DNA from: Aphanothece sp. CMT-3BRIN-NPC111
Lineage (GTDB): Bacteria; Cyanobacteriota; Cyanobacteriia; Cyanobacteriales; JAHHGU01
DNA length: 38,371 nucleotides
Assembly: GCA_019359765.1 (NCBI GenBank)
Contig: JAHHGU010000054.1
Coordinates: 1-38,371, forward strand
Reading direction: 5' to 3'
The notes under the pieces were generated by a model. The model was not told the DNA's origin. It did not search any database and saw only the letters and a program-made list of their open reading frames with translations. Both the position numbers and the translations under genes were made by a program. Shown here piece by piece: positions 8,531-15,811 of this stretch (position 1 is the first letter of the stretch; the number at the start of each line of letters is the position of its first letter).

Positions 8531-9295
8531 CTAGATAGCATCTATAAGGGCTTGCGAGTCGGTAACAAAACCAAAGCACTGTTTAACGTTGTAAAGCGTT
8601 GCTTGCAAGCAAAATTCAGGGGAAGTAGTAGCGGTGCAGTCCTTAACTAACAAGCAGTCGTAACCAAGGAAGTGAGCATCTTGCAGGGTACACATCACGC
8701 ATTGATCGGCATTTACTCCGCTAAAGAAGAGGGTTGTCTTACCCAGATTTCGTAAAATGCTATCTAAGGGTGTATCCCAAAAGCCACTCATCCGGTACTT
8801 GTCGATGCGAATATCTTCTGGTTTCTGCTCTAATTCATCGACTATAGCAGCAGCCCAACTGCCTACCGTTAGCACAGGGGCTTTATTTGCTGGCAGAGGA
8901 TCGCCTAAACCAATGCGATCGCCTGTGGGGTTGTAAACATAACGCAGTCCGGCACTGATATTCAGCAAGTCGGGACGATTCCCCCAATTTAGCCAAATTA
9001 CAGGGATATGTGCAGCCCGTAGCACTGGAAGTAAAGTATTTAGTGGCTCAATCGGAGCGCTTGCGGGCGTGACATCTACACCGATATGAGCTAACCAACC
9101 ATTAGGGTGACAGAAATCATTTTGCATATCAATCACCAGAATGGCAGCTTTCGCCAAGTCCAGACGCAAGTTCTTGGTTTCTGTCGCCAAGGTGACAAGG
9201 CGTGATTCCAGAGGTGGACGTGTGATATCAGCGATTTCTGCATCAACTGCCCAGGCATTTGGCGGCACTCCCAAGGTACGTAGCGATCGCTTCAT
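8531..9295 (-). CDS. Isochorismatase-like cysteine hydrolase
   Basis: A 254-residue hydrolase of the isochorismatase/nicotinamidase superfamily. The catalytic triad is readable: Asp56 in ILVIDMQNDF, Lys in RIDKYRMSGFWDT, and Cys in VNADQCVMCTLQDA about 200 residues in. The pre-Cys Gly-Val-Asn (SGVNADQC) and FWDTPLD resemble amidohydrolases acting on ureides and biuret-like compounds (RutB/biuret hydrolase branch) rather than true isochorismatases. It is first in a probable operon with AllA-like and cupin genes. This supports a role in nitrogen salvage from purine, pyrimidine or ureide compounds, though the substrate is not proven. The upstream region carries palindromic operator-like sequence. 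Confidence 0.82.
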   Translation of the reverse strand: MKRSLRTLGVPPNAWAVDAEIADITRPPLESRLVTLATETKNLRLDLAKAAILVIDMQNDFCHPNGWLAHIGVDVTPASAPIEPLNTLLPVLRAAHIPVIWLNWGNRPDLLNISAGLRYVYNPTGDRIGLGDPLPANKAPVLTVGSWAAAIVDELEQKPEDIRIDKYRMSGFWDTPLDSILRNLGKTTLFFSGVNADQCVMCTLQDAHFLGYDCLLVKDCTATTSPEFCLQATLYNVKQCFGFVTDSQALIDAI

Positions 9296-9423
9296 AAATC
9301 TTTTTTATCCAAGAAATTTGATTAGGTCGGGCGCAAGTTTGAATGGCTATAACGTTTCACTATAGATTTTAAGAAACTTTTTTGCATTTGCACAAAATAG
9401 TATTCTCTAAATTTTTATCTAGC

Positions 9424-9455
9424 TAATAGTATTAAAATAATACTTAATACTATTA
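9424..9455. promoter_or_regulatory. Palindromic operator-like site upstream of the ureide operon
   Basis: TAATAGTATTA (9424-9434) and TAATACTATTA (9445-9455) are perfect 11-bp inverted arms. Nested within is AGTATTA-AAA-TAATACT. Further AGTATT boxes occur at about 9400, 9521 and 9546. This lies 130-160 bp upstream of the isochorismatase-like start, where a repressor or activator site is plausible. The regulator is unknown. The half-site spacing does not fit NtcA (GTA-N8-TAC). Confidence 0.45.
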
Positions 9456-9563
9456 CAAACACTTTGTTACAGTCTATTTTATAACTGAAACATACTGTGA
9501 TAACAAATTTCTAACTGACAGTATTTTCTCAAGTCATTAACTTAGTAAGTATTAAACTTTATC

Positions 9564-10226
9564 TTATGCCACTATCAGCGGGTCAGCCCGCTTCAGCAAG
9601 ACGGCTTTTAGCCCAGCGGCTTTTGCTCCCTGATAGTCTTCTTTTAAGCTGTCACCGATGTGCCATGCTTCTTGGGGGTGGCATTGATGTTTTTGTAATG
9701 CTGCGGCAAAAATCTTCGGGTCAGGCTTAGCGGCTCCAACTTGCGAGGAAATGGTGACGGAGGTGAAAAATTGGGCTAAATCGAGGGCTTGCAAGACAGC
9801 GTACAGACGGGAATCAAAGTTAGACAGCACCCCCATTTCAATTTCCATCTGCTGCCATTCTTCTAGAACTGGGCGCACATCAGGATATACAAACCAGGGT
9901 TGGGCTGTAGCAAAATAAGCGTAGAGTTCGCCAAAGAAAGCGGCAAAATCTGAGAACTGGTGCAATACGTCTGCTTGCTCAAATGTGCTCAGCGCGATCG
10001 CACTCCACCACTCAAATTCACGATGGGGAATCTCTTGGGGGTCTACTTCTGGAAATATCGGCGGCGTAGAGGTTGCGAAAGCTTTGAAGAACGCTTGATT
10101 CAAAACTTCAGCTGGCGCTTCTACGCCAAAGCGATGGGCAATTTCACTATATATGTGGCCAACACTGCCCCGGACGCCAAACAGTGTGCCGACAGCATCC
10201 ATAAAAATAACTTTTGGTCGCATCAT
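9564..10226 (-). CDS. HAD-IA family hydrolase (REG-2/HDHD3-like)
   Basis: A 220-residue haloacid dehalogenase-like phosphatase. Motif I is FMDAVGTLFG with nucleophile Asp10; the usual second Asp (DxD) is Val, as in the REG-2-like branch as I remember it. Motif II is GVLSNFDSRL, motif III is the Lys in GAAKPDPKIF, and motif IV is HIGDSLKEDYQGAKAAG. A helical cap domain lies between motifs I and II. The substrate is unknown; small phosphorylated metabolites are typical. The start is either of two adjacent ATGs (10224-10226 or 10221-10223). It is divergent from rpmI. Confidence 0.85.
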   Translation of the reverse strand: MMRPKVIFMDAVGTLFGVRGSVGHIYSEIAHRFGVEAPAEVLNQAFFKAFATSTPPIFPEVDPQEIPHREFEWWSAIALSTFEQADVLHQFSDFAAFFGELYAYFATAQPWFVYPDVRPVLEEWQQMEIEMGVLSNFDSRLYAVLQALDLAQFFTSVTISSQVGAAKPDPKIFAAALQKHQCHPQEAWHIGDSLKEDYQGAKAAGLKAVLLKRADPLIVA

Positions 10227-10252
10227 TAGATCTTAAGCCCTAAAATATTAAG

Positions 10253-10282
10253 TTGTCTAATAGACTCTGAGCATAGTACAAT
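10253..10282 (+). promoter_or_regulatory. Probable sigma70-type promoter for rpmI-rplT
   Basis: TTGTCT at 10253-10258 and TACAAT at 10277-10282 are separated by 18 bp. The -10 box is 30 bp ahead of the rpmI ATG. The position between the divergent HAD and rpmI genes fits. No experimental start site is known from this data. Confidence 0.5.
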
Positions 10283-10311
10283 AGCAGATTGTGTCGAATT
10301 GAAGCCATTTT

Positions 10312-10512
10312 ATGCCTAAACTTAAAACTCGCAGAGCTGCGGCAAAGCGTTTTAGAGCCAGCGGCAGCGGTAAAAAAATTATGCGCCGCAAAGCCTTCAA
10401 AAATCACCTGTTACAACACAAGGGTGCGGAGCGCAGGAATCGTCTGTCTCATGCGGCTGTTGTGCATGAACGGGATGAAGACAACGTGCGCTTGATGCTG
10501 CCTTACTTGTAA
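10312..10512 (+). CDS. rpmI: 50S ribosomal protein L35
   Basis: A 66-residue, very basic protein with the L35 signature from the first residues (MPKLKTRRAAAKRFRASGSG), the central KIMRRKAFKNHLL, and the typical LPYL terminus. It is a component of the large ribosomal subunit, full length for the family. It pairs with rplT 105 bp downstream, the usual bacterial order. infC, which often precedes this pair, is not here. Another frame at 10289 overlaps but shows no protein character. Confidence 0.97.
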   Translation: MPKLKTRRAAAKRFRASGSGKKIMRRKAFKNHLLQHKGAERRNRLSHAAVVHERDEDNVRLMLPYL

Positions 10513-10617
10513 TTAGTGGTTACTCGTTGATAGTTAGTAGGAAGCAAGATAACCACTAACCACTAACGACTAACCACTAGCGACGAACCACGAACCACTA
10601 ACGACTAACAACTAACT
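10513..10617 (+). repeat. Heptamer repeat array in the rpmI-rplT spacer
   Basis: Nine tandem heptamers of the form CNACTAA (with CGACGAA and CCACGAA variants) run without interruption from 10553 to 10615, ending 2 nt before the rplT ATG. TTAGTGGTTA (10513-10522) is the exact complement of TAACCACTAA (10550-10559), so the leader can form a 10-bp stem. No Shine-Dalgarno sequence is left in front of rplT. This is a typical cyanobacterial short tandemly repeated repetitive (STRR) sequence, but its position inside a ribosomal protein operon leader is unusual. Confidence 0.85.
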
Positions 10618-10974
10618 ATGACACGGGTAAAACGCGGTAACGTTGCTCGCAAACACCGCAAAAAAATTCTCAAAATTGCTAAGGGGTTCCGGGGGTCACA
10701 CTCTAAACTCTATCGCACAGCTAATCAACAGGTGATGAAGGCGCTGCGTAACGCCTATCGCGATCGCCGCAACCGGAAGCGCGATTTTAGACGTCTTTGG
10801 ATCGCCCGCATCAACGCAGCAGTACGTCAGCACGGTATGAGCTACAGTCAGCTGATAGGCAACCTGAAGAAAGCTGATGTTCAGATTAACCGCAAAATGC
10901 TGGCACAGCTGTCAGTCCTCGACCCAGGCAGCTTTGAAAAAGTGGTGCAATTAGCTAGTCAAGCTAAAGGATAA
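10618..10974 (+). CDS. rplT: 50S ribosomal protein L20
   Basis: The 118-residue L20 is full length: MTRVKRGNVARKHRKKILK, the RGSHSKLYRTANQQVMKAL segment, RDRRNRKRDFRRLWIARINAA, and the C-terminal globular part ending QLASQAKG. It binds 23S rRNA early in large-subunit assembly. In other bacteria L20 also represses its own operon by binding the leader; whether the repeat-filled leader here still allows that is unknown. The gene just downstream starts 3 nt after the stop. Confidence 0.97.
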   Translation: MTRVKRGNVARKHRKKILKIAKGFRGSHSKLYRTANQQVMKALRNAYRDRRNRKRDFRRLWIARINAAVRQHGMSYSQLIGNLKKADVQINRKMLAQLSVLDPGSFEKVVQLASQAKG

Positions 10975-10977
10975 AGG

Positions 10978-11766
10978 ATGATGCTAGAAGGCAAAAGAAT
11001 AACTTTTTTATTTGTTGCTTTTGCCTTTGCATGCTCCATGTTTTCCTTTTCAAGTAATGCCGCAGAGCTAAGAGAGATTGAGCGACGGGGTAAGCTGATT
11101 GTTGCAGTCAAAGACAACTTGCGTCCTCTGGGCTTTCGCGATGCTACAGGCAACTTGCAAGGACTGGAAATTGACATAGCTAAACGTCTAGCAGAAGAAA
11201 TCTTGGGGCGTCCCGACGCTGTGGTTTTGCAGCCGGTGGCAAATCAAAATCGAATTTCTGTTGTGCTAGAGGATCAAGTTGACCTGACAATTGCCAGGGT
11301 GACTGCAACCGCTTCTCGCTCTCGTTTAGTTGACTTTAGCGCCTCCTATTACTTTGATAGCACGGCTTTTGTTACAAAGGATGCTAATGTACAGCAGCTT
11401 GGCGATTTTAGCCTTGGTCGCAGAAAGATTGCTGTGCTGAAAAGCTCCACTACCATTGCCCAAGTGCGGTTTGCTGTAAAAAACGCCCCGCTGGTGGGGG
11501 TTGATTCTTACGAACAAGCGCGATCGCTCTTAGAAGCTGGTGAAGTTAGTGCTTTTGCCGCAGATGCCAGCGTTCTCGCTGGTTGGGTACAGGAGTATCC
11601 CCAGTACCGTATCCTGCCGTCGCTGCTATCAGCTGAAGCGTTGTCTGTGGTGATGCCTAGGGGGTTACAGTATGACCCCTTGCGGCAACGGGTAAATGAT
11701 GCGATCGAGCGTTGGCAGGCTTCAGGTTGGTTGAAGGCACGGGCTACCTATTGGGGTCTACCATAG
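10978..11766 (+). CDS. Periplasmic substrate-binding protein, family 3 (amino-acid type)
   Basis: The 262-residue protein has a signal peptide (about residues 1-28, FVAFAFACSMFSFSSNAA) and an SBP_bac_3 domain. Landmarks are RRGKLIVAVKDNLRPLGFRD, GLEIDIAKRLAEEILG, DLTIARVTATASRSRLVDFSASYY and FAADASVLAGW. It should bind a small solute, probably an amino acid, in the periplasm. No permease or ATPase gene is adjacent, so it is an orphan component or a sensor-like protein. The ATG is 3 nt after the rplT stop with an AAAGG ribosome binding site overlapping that stop, so it is probably read through from the ribosomal protein operon. Confidence 0.88.
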   Translation: MMLEGKRITFLFVAFAFACSMFSFSSNAAELREIERRGKLIVAVKDNLRPLGFRDATGNLQGLEIDIAKRLAEEILGRPDAVVLQPVANQNRISVVLEDQVDLTIARVTATASRSRLVDFSASYYFDSTAFVTKDANVQQLGDFSLGRRKIAVLKSSTTIAQVRFAVKNAPLVGVDSYEQARSLLEAGEVSAFAADASVLAGWVQEYPQYRILPSLLSAEALSVVMPRGLQYDPLRQRVNDAIERWQASGWLKARATYWGLP

Positions 11767-11798
11767 AGGTAGTAACAGGCAACGCTCGTCGCCAATAC

Positions 11799-11830
11799 AC
11801 AAACGTAGAGACGTTGCATACAACGTTTGT
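11799..11830. repeat. Small palindrome of a common cyanobacterial type
   Basis: ACAAACGT (11799-11806) pairs with ACGTTTGT (11823-11830), and ACGTTG-CATA-CAACGT (11811-11826) forms a second nested palindrome. It resembles the GTAGAGACGTTGCAT family of cyanobacterial intergenic repeats. It ends 29 bp before the ycf37 start, so it may lie in that leader. Confidence 0.5.
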
Positions 11831-11859
11831 ACACCATACGCGGACTCATAATCATATAT

Positions 11860-12390
11860 ATGGATAGTGTTCTCCCCACTTTTTATCTCTCTTTCTTGCT
11901 GGCTTTGCTCGCTGGTGCCTGTGTGGTAGTTTTTCGCCAGATCCTCAAAAGTCGGAAGACAGAAAATACTCTTTCACGGCTGGAAAATAAGCTAAAAACC
12001 GATAAAGGCACAGCTCAAGAGTATTACGAGTTGGGCAGCATCTATTTAGATAAAAAAATGTTCGCCCAAGCGGTAAACCTATACCAAAAAGGTCTCAAAC
12101 AAGGGCAAGGCGAGGAGGCCGATAATCTTGCCCTCATATATAATGGGCTGGGTTATGCCTACTTTGCCCAAGAGCAATACGATCTGGCAATCCGCAACTA
12201 CAAAGAAGCGTTGAAGCTAGAGCCAGAGTATATAACAGCAATTAACAATCTCGGCCATGCTTATGAGCGTAAAAAGTTAACGGCTCAGGCATTACAAGCC
12301 TATGAAGACACCTTGAAGTACGATCCCAATAACGTCACTGCCAAGCGTCGAGCCGAATCGTTACGGAAACGATTAGTGACTTCTGCTTAA
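11860..12390 (+). CDS. ycf37: Ycf37-like TPR protein (photosystem I assembly/stability)
   Basis: The 176-residue form (from ATG 11860) has one N-terminal membrane helix (FYLSFLLALLAGACVVVF) and a basic stretch. Three TPR units follow: YYELGSIYLDKKMFAQAVNL, IYNGLGYAYFAQEQYDLAI and AINNLGHAYERKKLTAQAL, with the conserved tail NNVTAKRRAESLRKR. This architecture and sequence match cyanobacterial Ycf37, a thylakoid protein reported to help photosystem I assembly or stability. The frame is open to a TTG at 11827, but the ATG at 11860 gives the expected N-terminus. It may lie with upstream genes or have its own promoter behind the small palindrome. Confidence 0.78.
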   Translation: MDSVLPTFYLSFLLALLAGACVVVFRQILKSRKTENTLSRLENKLKTDKGTAQEYYELGSIYLDKKMFAQAVNLYQKGLKQGQGEEADNLALIYNGLGYAYFAQEQYDLAIRNYKEALKLEPEYITAINNLGHAYERKKLTAQALQAYEDTLKYDPNNVTAKRRAESLRKRLVTSA

Positions 12391-13242
12391 GCTATCCACC
12401 AGTAACGATGCTCGGAAAAAAACAATGCCATCATAGCTAGTACCGCTAGGCTGCACTAGCTACAATGGGCAATTTAGTTCATCAGGCTTACACAGTGGCG
12501 GGCATATAGTTTAAAAATCTGGGGTAAGGGTAGGTTTTTCTTACCCTTACCCTAAATATGCTTGAGGAATTAATTTCATATGCTTATAGCGCTCTACCTA
12601 TCCTACAAATAATTTAATACGATCTACTTAGTCAACAATTAAAAAATTTTATTCCGCATTATTAAAAATTTAAAATTAGTTACTATAACGATAGTAAAAG
12701 TATCTATTACTAGCTTTCTGTCGGTGGGCATAATTAAACGTAAAACCTGTTATAGCCCCCTTGCTAAAGCTACAGGCGTTGCCGCAGCTGGCGTGTGATG
12801 TTTTTTCATGTAGGGTTACTTATTAATCTTTCATCTTTTCGACGAGGTTTTTACACAAAATAGTTGTGTTGGGCGATTGGATGTTAGCGGCTATGACTTC
12901 CATAAATGCTGGGATCAAGTTTAGCTTCTGTAAGCATAGACACAATTTCACAAAAGATGCCTTTTCAACTCAGCTAAATTTTGCAGATAAATTTACTAAT
13001 TGCTTTAATTGAGCAACTTATTTTTACTACTTGTTCATCTTTATCACTTCAATTGGCTGCTACTTTGCCTTATTCCAACTCGCAATCCCAACTTTTTCTA
13101 TATTTTCCTCTCAAGACGCATTTTTACTATCTGAGGACTGAATAGGCAATCAGAAGTGGATATAAGTAACAATAACGTTAAAGGCATTGCTCAATTAAAC
13201 GCTCTAGTACAAAAAAACAATTCTACTAAACGAGGTAAAGCT
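12391..13242. other. Long non-coding stretch after ycf37
   Basis: About 850 bp, A+T-rich, with no convincing ORF. The only strong structure is the stem-loop at 12522-12552. The frame of the downstream orphan extends back to a GTG at 13156 but without a ribosome binding site. I saw no tRNA-like cloverleaf or repeat family here. It probably holds the promoter of the 13243 gene. Confidence 0.5.
12522..12552 (+). terminator. Perfect 11-bp stem-loop downstream of ycf37
   Basis: GGGTAAGGGTA (12522-12532) pairs exactly with TACCCTTACCC (12542-12552) around a 9-nt loop. It lies about 130 bp after the ycf37 stop. A T-run is in the loop rather than after the stem, so it is not a classic terminator, but it is the only candidate in this gap. 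Confidence 0.4.
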
Positions 13243-13557
13243 ATGGATTCAGGTACAAAGCTTTCAATTATGACCTGTTATTACCTTCATAATTTTTTAC
13301 GTAAGCACAAAAATGAAGTCAAGTCGATTGTAGCTCCAGGAGCTGGGGTTTGTGCTGACTCTCAAGCAGACTTAGATCTAGTTTTAGAGAGCCTCTATTT
13401 GGAAGAAGATGAAATTGCTGTGAAGGTAAAACAGTTAGAAACATTAACTCGCTATCATCAGATGCTGCTAGAACAAAACGCCTCTCCTACTAAGGAATTA
13501 ATTGATGTGGAGCGGCAAATATTATGGATTTTAGGTCTTAAACGGGTCAGCAGTTAA
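13243..13557 (+). CDS. Small uncharacterised protein, 104 residues
   Basis: I do not recognise this protein. The start at ATG 13243 is chosen because GAGG stands 7 nt before it; the frame also extends back to GTG 13156. The product is soluble and mostly helical, with a hydrophobic first segment (KLSIMTCYYLHNFLRKH) and a heptad-like Leu pattern from about residue 45 (DLVLESLYLEEDEIAVKVKQ, then LETLTRYHQMLLEQ). It ends RQILWILGLKRVSS. It stands alone between two long gaps, about 460 bp before the slr0144-like cluster. No domain was assigned. Confidence 0.6.
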   Translation: MDSGTKLSIMTCYYLHNFLRKHKNEVKSIVAPGAGVCADSQADLDLVLESLYLEEDEIAVKVKQLETLTRYHQMLLEQNASPTKELIDVERQILWILGLKRVSS

Positions 13558-14018
13558 TTTATGGAGAATGTTACCGAAAACATTGCTACGACTTGCTCCT
13601 GCCTGACGGAGAGAGGAAGGACTACATTCTTGCGCTGCCCTTGCTAATACATCCGAGCAGAAATCTTTACTTAGTTCCTGGTGGCGATGGGGAAATAAAA
13701 AGATTTTAACAAGTCAGCTTTTTCGGTCAAGCTATACCAAATATTTCTAAGTATAAATGCTCATTTGATTAGAAGTAGTTTACCTAATTCTTAAGCAATT
13801 ATAAAGTTAGTCGTATAAGTACATAGTTATTTACGTCTTAATAAATCTCAATAAAAAATATCCGTAAAAATACGGTTAAATCTCTTCTGAAAGCAAGCTA
13901 AAAATAAGAAATAACTTGGCTGAATTTTTACTCCATATGCTTTTGCCTAGTTCTAAATTGTCAAAAAGCAATGTAAGAATTGCATCAGCATCCGTCTAGT
14001 AATCGGAGCATTACGTAC
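13558..14018. other. Upstream region of the photosystem-linked cluster
   Basis: About 460 bp of A+T-rich DNA, expected to hold the promoter of the ten-gene cluster. A short hairpin CCGTA-AAAA-TACGG is at 13862-13875. I looked for a pair of RpaB-type high-light (HLR1) boxes and found no convincing one. A good ribosome binding site (GGAG, 14005-14008) precedes the ATG at 14019. Confidence 0.45.
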
Positions 14019-14747
14019 ATGATAGTTACTTCTAAAAATATGCTCGTTACTTCTACAAGGGAGCCAGCTTTCAAAGCAGAACATGCTCTCAAACAGAAGT
14101 ATCCTAAAAAGCACGATCACTATAGCTTTGATGATTTTTTTCATTTCCAACCAGATACAGGAACAGTTAGTGACTGGAATGAATCTCGCAACATTTTTGC
14201 GAGTGAAGACTTCATCATTGGTTTAATAGAGGGCTTAGAAGAAGAAGTTGGTACCGCTTCAGGGGTAGTCATGTATAGCATTGGCTACGAGTGGGGCCTT
14301 AGAGATGCCAAGTTCTTCCAGGATTGGTTCCAGAAGGAATACCAATACGAGAAGAAGATTAGTGAAATCAATTCAATGTATATGCTAGAGGCTTGGTGGT
14401 GGCCTTTTACAGCCCAGGGTTGGGGAAACTGGGAAGTGGACTTGAGCGAACAGAAGAACGGGTTTACGTTTGTCAACATTTTTGATTCAGCAGTGGCGCG
14501 TACCCTAGGTGATGTAGGTAAACCCGTGTGTCATTTATATGCTGGTTTATTTGCTGGTTTCTTTAGCGATATGGTGAAAAAACCTTTAAGTTGCATTGAA
14601 ATTCAGTGCTACTCTATGGGGGAAACTTACTGCAAATTTCTTTTAGGTAAGCAAGACCGAATTGATGCAGCAGCCTTCTGGCAAAACGAAGGTGCTACCG
14701 CTCGTGATATCGAAAAGCGGCTTCGGAATGGGGAGCGACTGAGATGA
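14019..14747 (+). CDS. V4R-domain protein, Slr0144-like
   Basis: From ATG 14019 (GGAG 10 nt upstream) the product is 242 residues. After a short N-terminus, YSFDDFFHFQPDTGTVSDWNE leads into a V4R (4-vinyl reductase-like) domain. Its landmarks are FIIGLIEGLEEEVGTASGVV, GYEWGLRDA, a Trp-rich WWWPFTAQGWGNWEV, HLYAGLFAGFFSDMV, and the C-terminal CIEIQCYSMGETYCKFLLG with its Cys pattern. V4R domains are thought to bind small hydrophobic or tetrapyrrole-like ligands; no enzyme activity is claimed. It is first of a run of same-strand genes in the order of Synechocystis slr0144-slr0152, a high-light-responsive cluster linked to photosystem II assembly or stability. It overlaps the next gene by ATGA. 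In the window it has a paralogue at 15812. Confidence 0.85.
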   Translation: MIVTSKNMLVTSTREPAFKAEHALKQKYPKKHDHYSFDDFFHFQPDTGTVSDWNESRNIFASEDFIIGLIEGLEEEVGTASGVVMYSIGYEWGLRDAKFFQDWFQKEYQYEKKISEINSMYMLEAWWWPFTAQGWGNWEVDLSEQKNGFTFVNIFDSAVARTLGDVGKPVCHLYAGLFAGFFSDMVKKPLSCIEIQCYSMGETYCKFLLGKQDRIDAAAFWQNEGATARDIEKRLRNGERLR

Positions 14748-15286
14748 GTAATCAGGGTTCCTGGTTGCGCCTATCAGTAGAGAAATTTTTTAGCGATGGT
14801 AACTGGCAAGGTCAACCACTAGAGAACTGCAACTCGCAGTATCAACACCAGTCTGGAAATTTAACCGTACAGGCTTCAGCAATAATCGCGAAGCTTCCAG
14901 ATAACTGGGGGTGCCTATCAGTAGAGGGATTCTTTAACCTTTCTAACTGGCAAGGTCAACCACTAGGAAACCACAACTGGCAGCACCAAGATCAAGTTCT
15001 ACAAGCTCCAGCAACAGTTATCAGTCTTCCAGATAACTGGGAGTGCCTATCAGTACAGGAATTCTTTAGCCTTGGGAACTGGCAAGGTCAACCGCAACAG
15101 AAGCACAGCTTGCACCCTGTAGTTTCGTCTGATTACTTAACCATGCAGGTAAAGGAGTTTTTCCAGTTTATGCCTTGGGAAGCTAATCCGGAAATAGGCT
15201 CCCTACCACAAAACTCCTCTATTCCAGATTCCACTCCTGTAGGTTTTGTAGAAACCACATTATCAAATCTGTCCGACCTATTTTAA
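14744..15286 (+). CDS. Protein with four LSVxEFF...NWQGQP motifs (Slr0145 position)
   Basis: The 180-residue protein has no classic domain. Three near-identical motifs, LSVEKFFSDGNWQGQP (about residues 10-25), LSVEGFFNLSNWQGQP (58-73) and LSVQEFFSLGNWQGQP (102-117), and a divergent fourth (MQVKEFFQFMPWEANP, 134-149) are separated by Gln/Asn/His-rich linkers of about 30 residues. It looks like a flexible scaffold presenting a repeated docking motif. It is translationally coupled to the upstream V4R gene (ATGA) and followed 10 nt later by the phycobilisome-like gene. The position matches slr0145, but I cannot confirm sequence homology. No signal peptide or membrane segment is visible. Confidence 0.8.
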   Translation: MSNQGSWLRLSVEKFFSDGNWQGQPLENCNSQYQHQSGNLTVQASAIIAKLPDNWGCLSVEGFFNLSNWQGQPLGNHNWQHQDQVLQAPATVISLPDNWECLSVQEFFSLGNWQGQPQQKHSLHPVVSSDYLTMQVKEFFQFMPWEANPEIGSLPQNSSIPDSTPVGFVETTLSNLSDLF

Positions 15287-15296
15287 GGCTAAAAAC

Positions 15297-15776
15297 ATGC
15301 ACTCAGAGATTAAGACTTTACTTTATGAAGCGGAAGAGCACTATCTGAAGCCAGCAGAAATCGAGACTTTTAAGCATTGTGCTTCCTTCCTTGCTCAACG
15401 CCTAGAAACCTATGAGCTGCTGCGTAACCAAGAGATTGCTATCTTCCAACCTGTCGCGGATCAACTTTTAGAGCGCTTCCCGCAGGAAAAGCAGGAAACT
15501 TTAGAGCGAGCCTTGAAACATTGGCTATCTGTATTACGCTACTGTGCTATGGCGATGCTACTGAATAACCAAGAATTTCTCCAGCGGCGAATTCTGGAAT
15601 GGCTTACCGACATGGTGCAAGCGCATCAGACACAAGAGATTGAGAGCGCCTTGTACCAGTTGCTGCAAAAACAACTGAAGGAACTTTTTACTGAGCAACA
15701 GTTGGCTCTAGTGCAACCTTTTTTAGAACGAGCTGAGATGACTCTTTTAAGGTCAAGTGCCTTAGCTCAGTTGTAG
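15297..15776 (+). CDS. Phycobilisome-like helical protein lacking the bilin Cys (Slr0146-like)
   Basis: A 159-residue all-helical protein with phycobiliprotein-like pattern: an N-terminal YLKPAEIETFKHCASFLAQR, RLETYELLRNQEIAIF, and RALKHWLSVLRYCAMAMLLN, which lines up with the CLRDLDYYLRLVTYA region of phycobiliproteins. In that alignment the chromophore Cys is Ala, so covalent bilin attachment is unlikely; the Cys in LRYC is at another position. The family is called phycobilisome-like, or PBS protein. It sits 10 nt behind the repeat-motif gene, 35 nt ahead of the second V4R gene, at the place of slr0146. A structural or assembly role near photosystems is inferred from the cluster. Confidence 0.78.
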   Translation: MHSEIKTLLYEAEEHYLKPAEIETFKHCASFLAQRLETYELLRNQEIAIFQPVADQLLERFPQEKQETLERALKHWLSVLRYCAMAMLLNNQEFLQRRILEWLTDMVQAHQTQEIESALYQLLQKQLKELFTEQQLALVQPFLERAEMTLLRSSALAQL

Positions 15777-15811
15777 GAATACTGTGAAAACTTTAAAGCG
15801 GGAGACTGCTC

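Noticed and set aside
9428..9443. NtcA site before the ureide operon
   Set aside because: GTA and TAC are 9 bp apart, not 8, and no -10 box stands at the expected distance.
11827..11859. TTG start for ycf37
   Set aside because: The added residues are not part of the family N-terminus and overlap an intergenic palindrome.
13558..14018. RpaB high-light (HLR1) boxes before the photosystem-linked cluster
   Set aside because: Only single weak matches were seen; no tandem pair with the right spacing.
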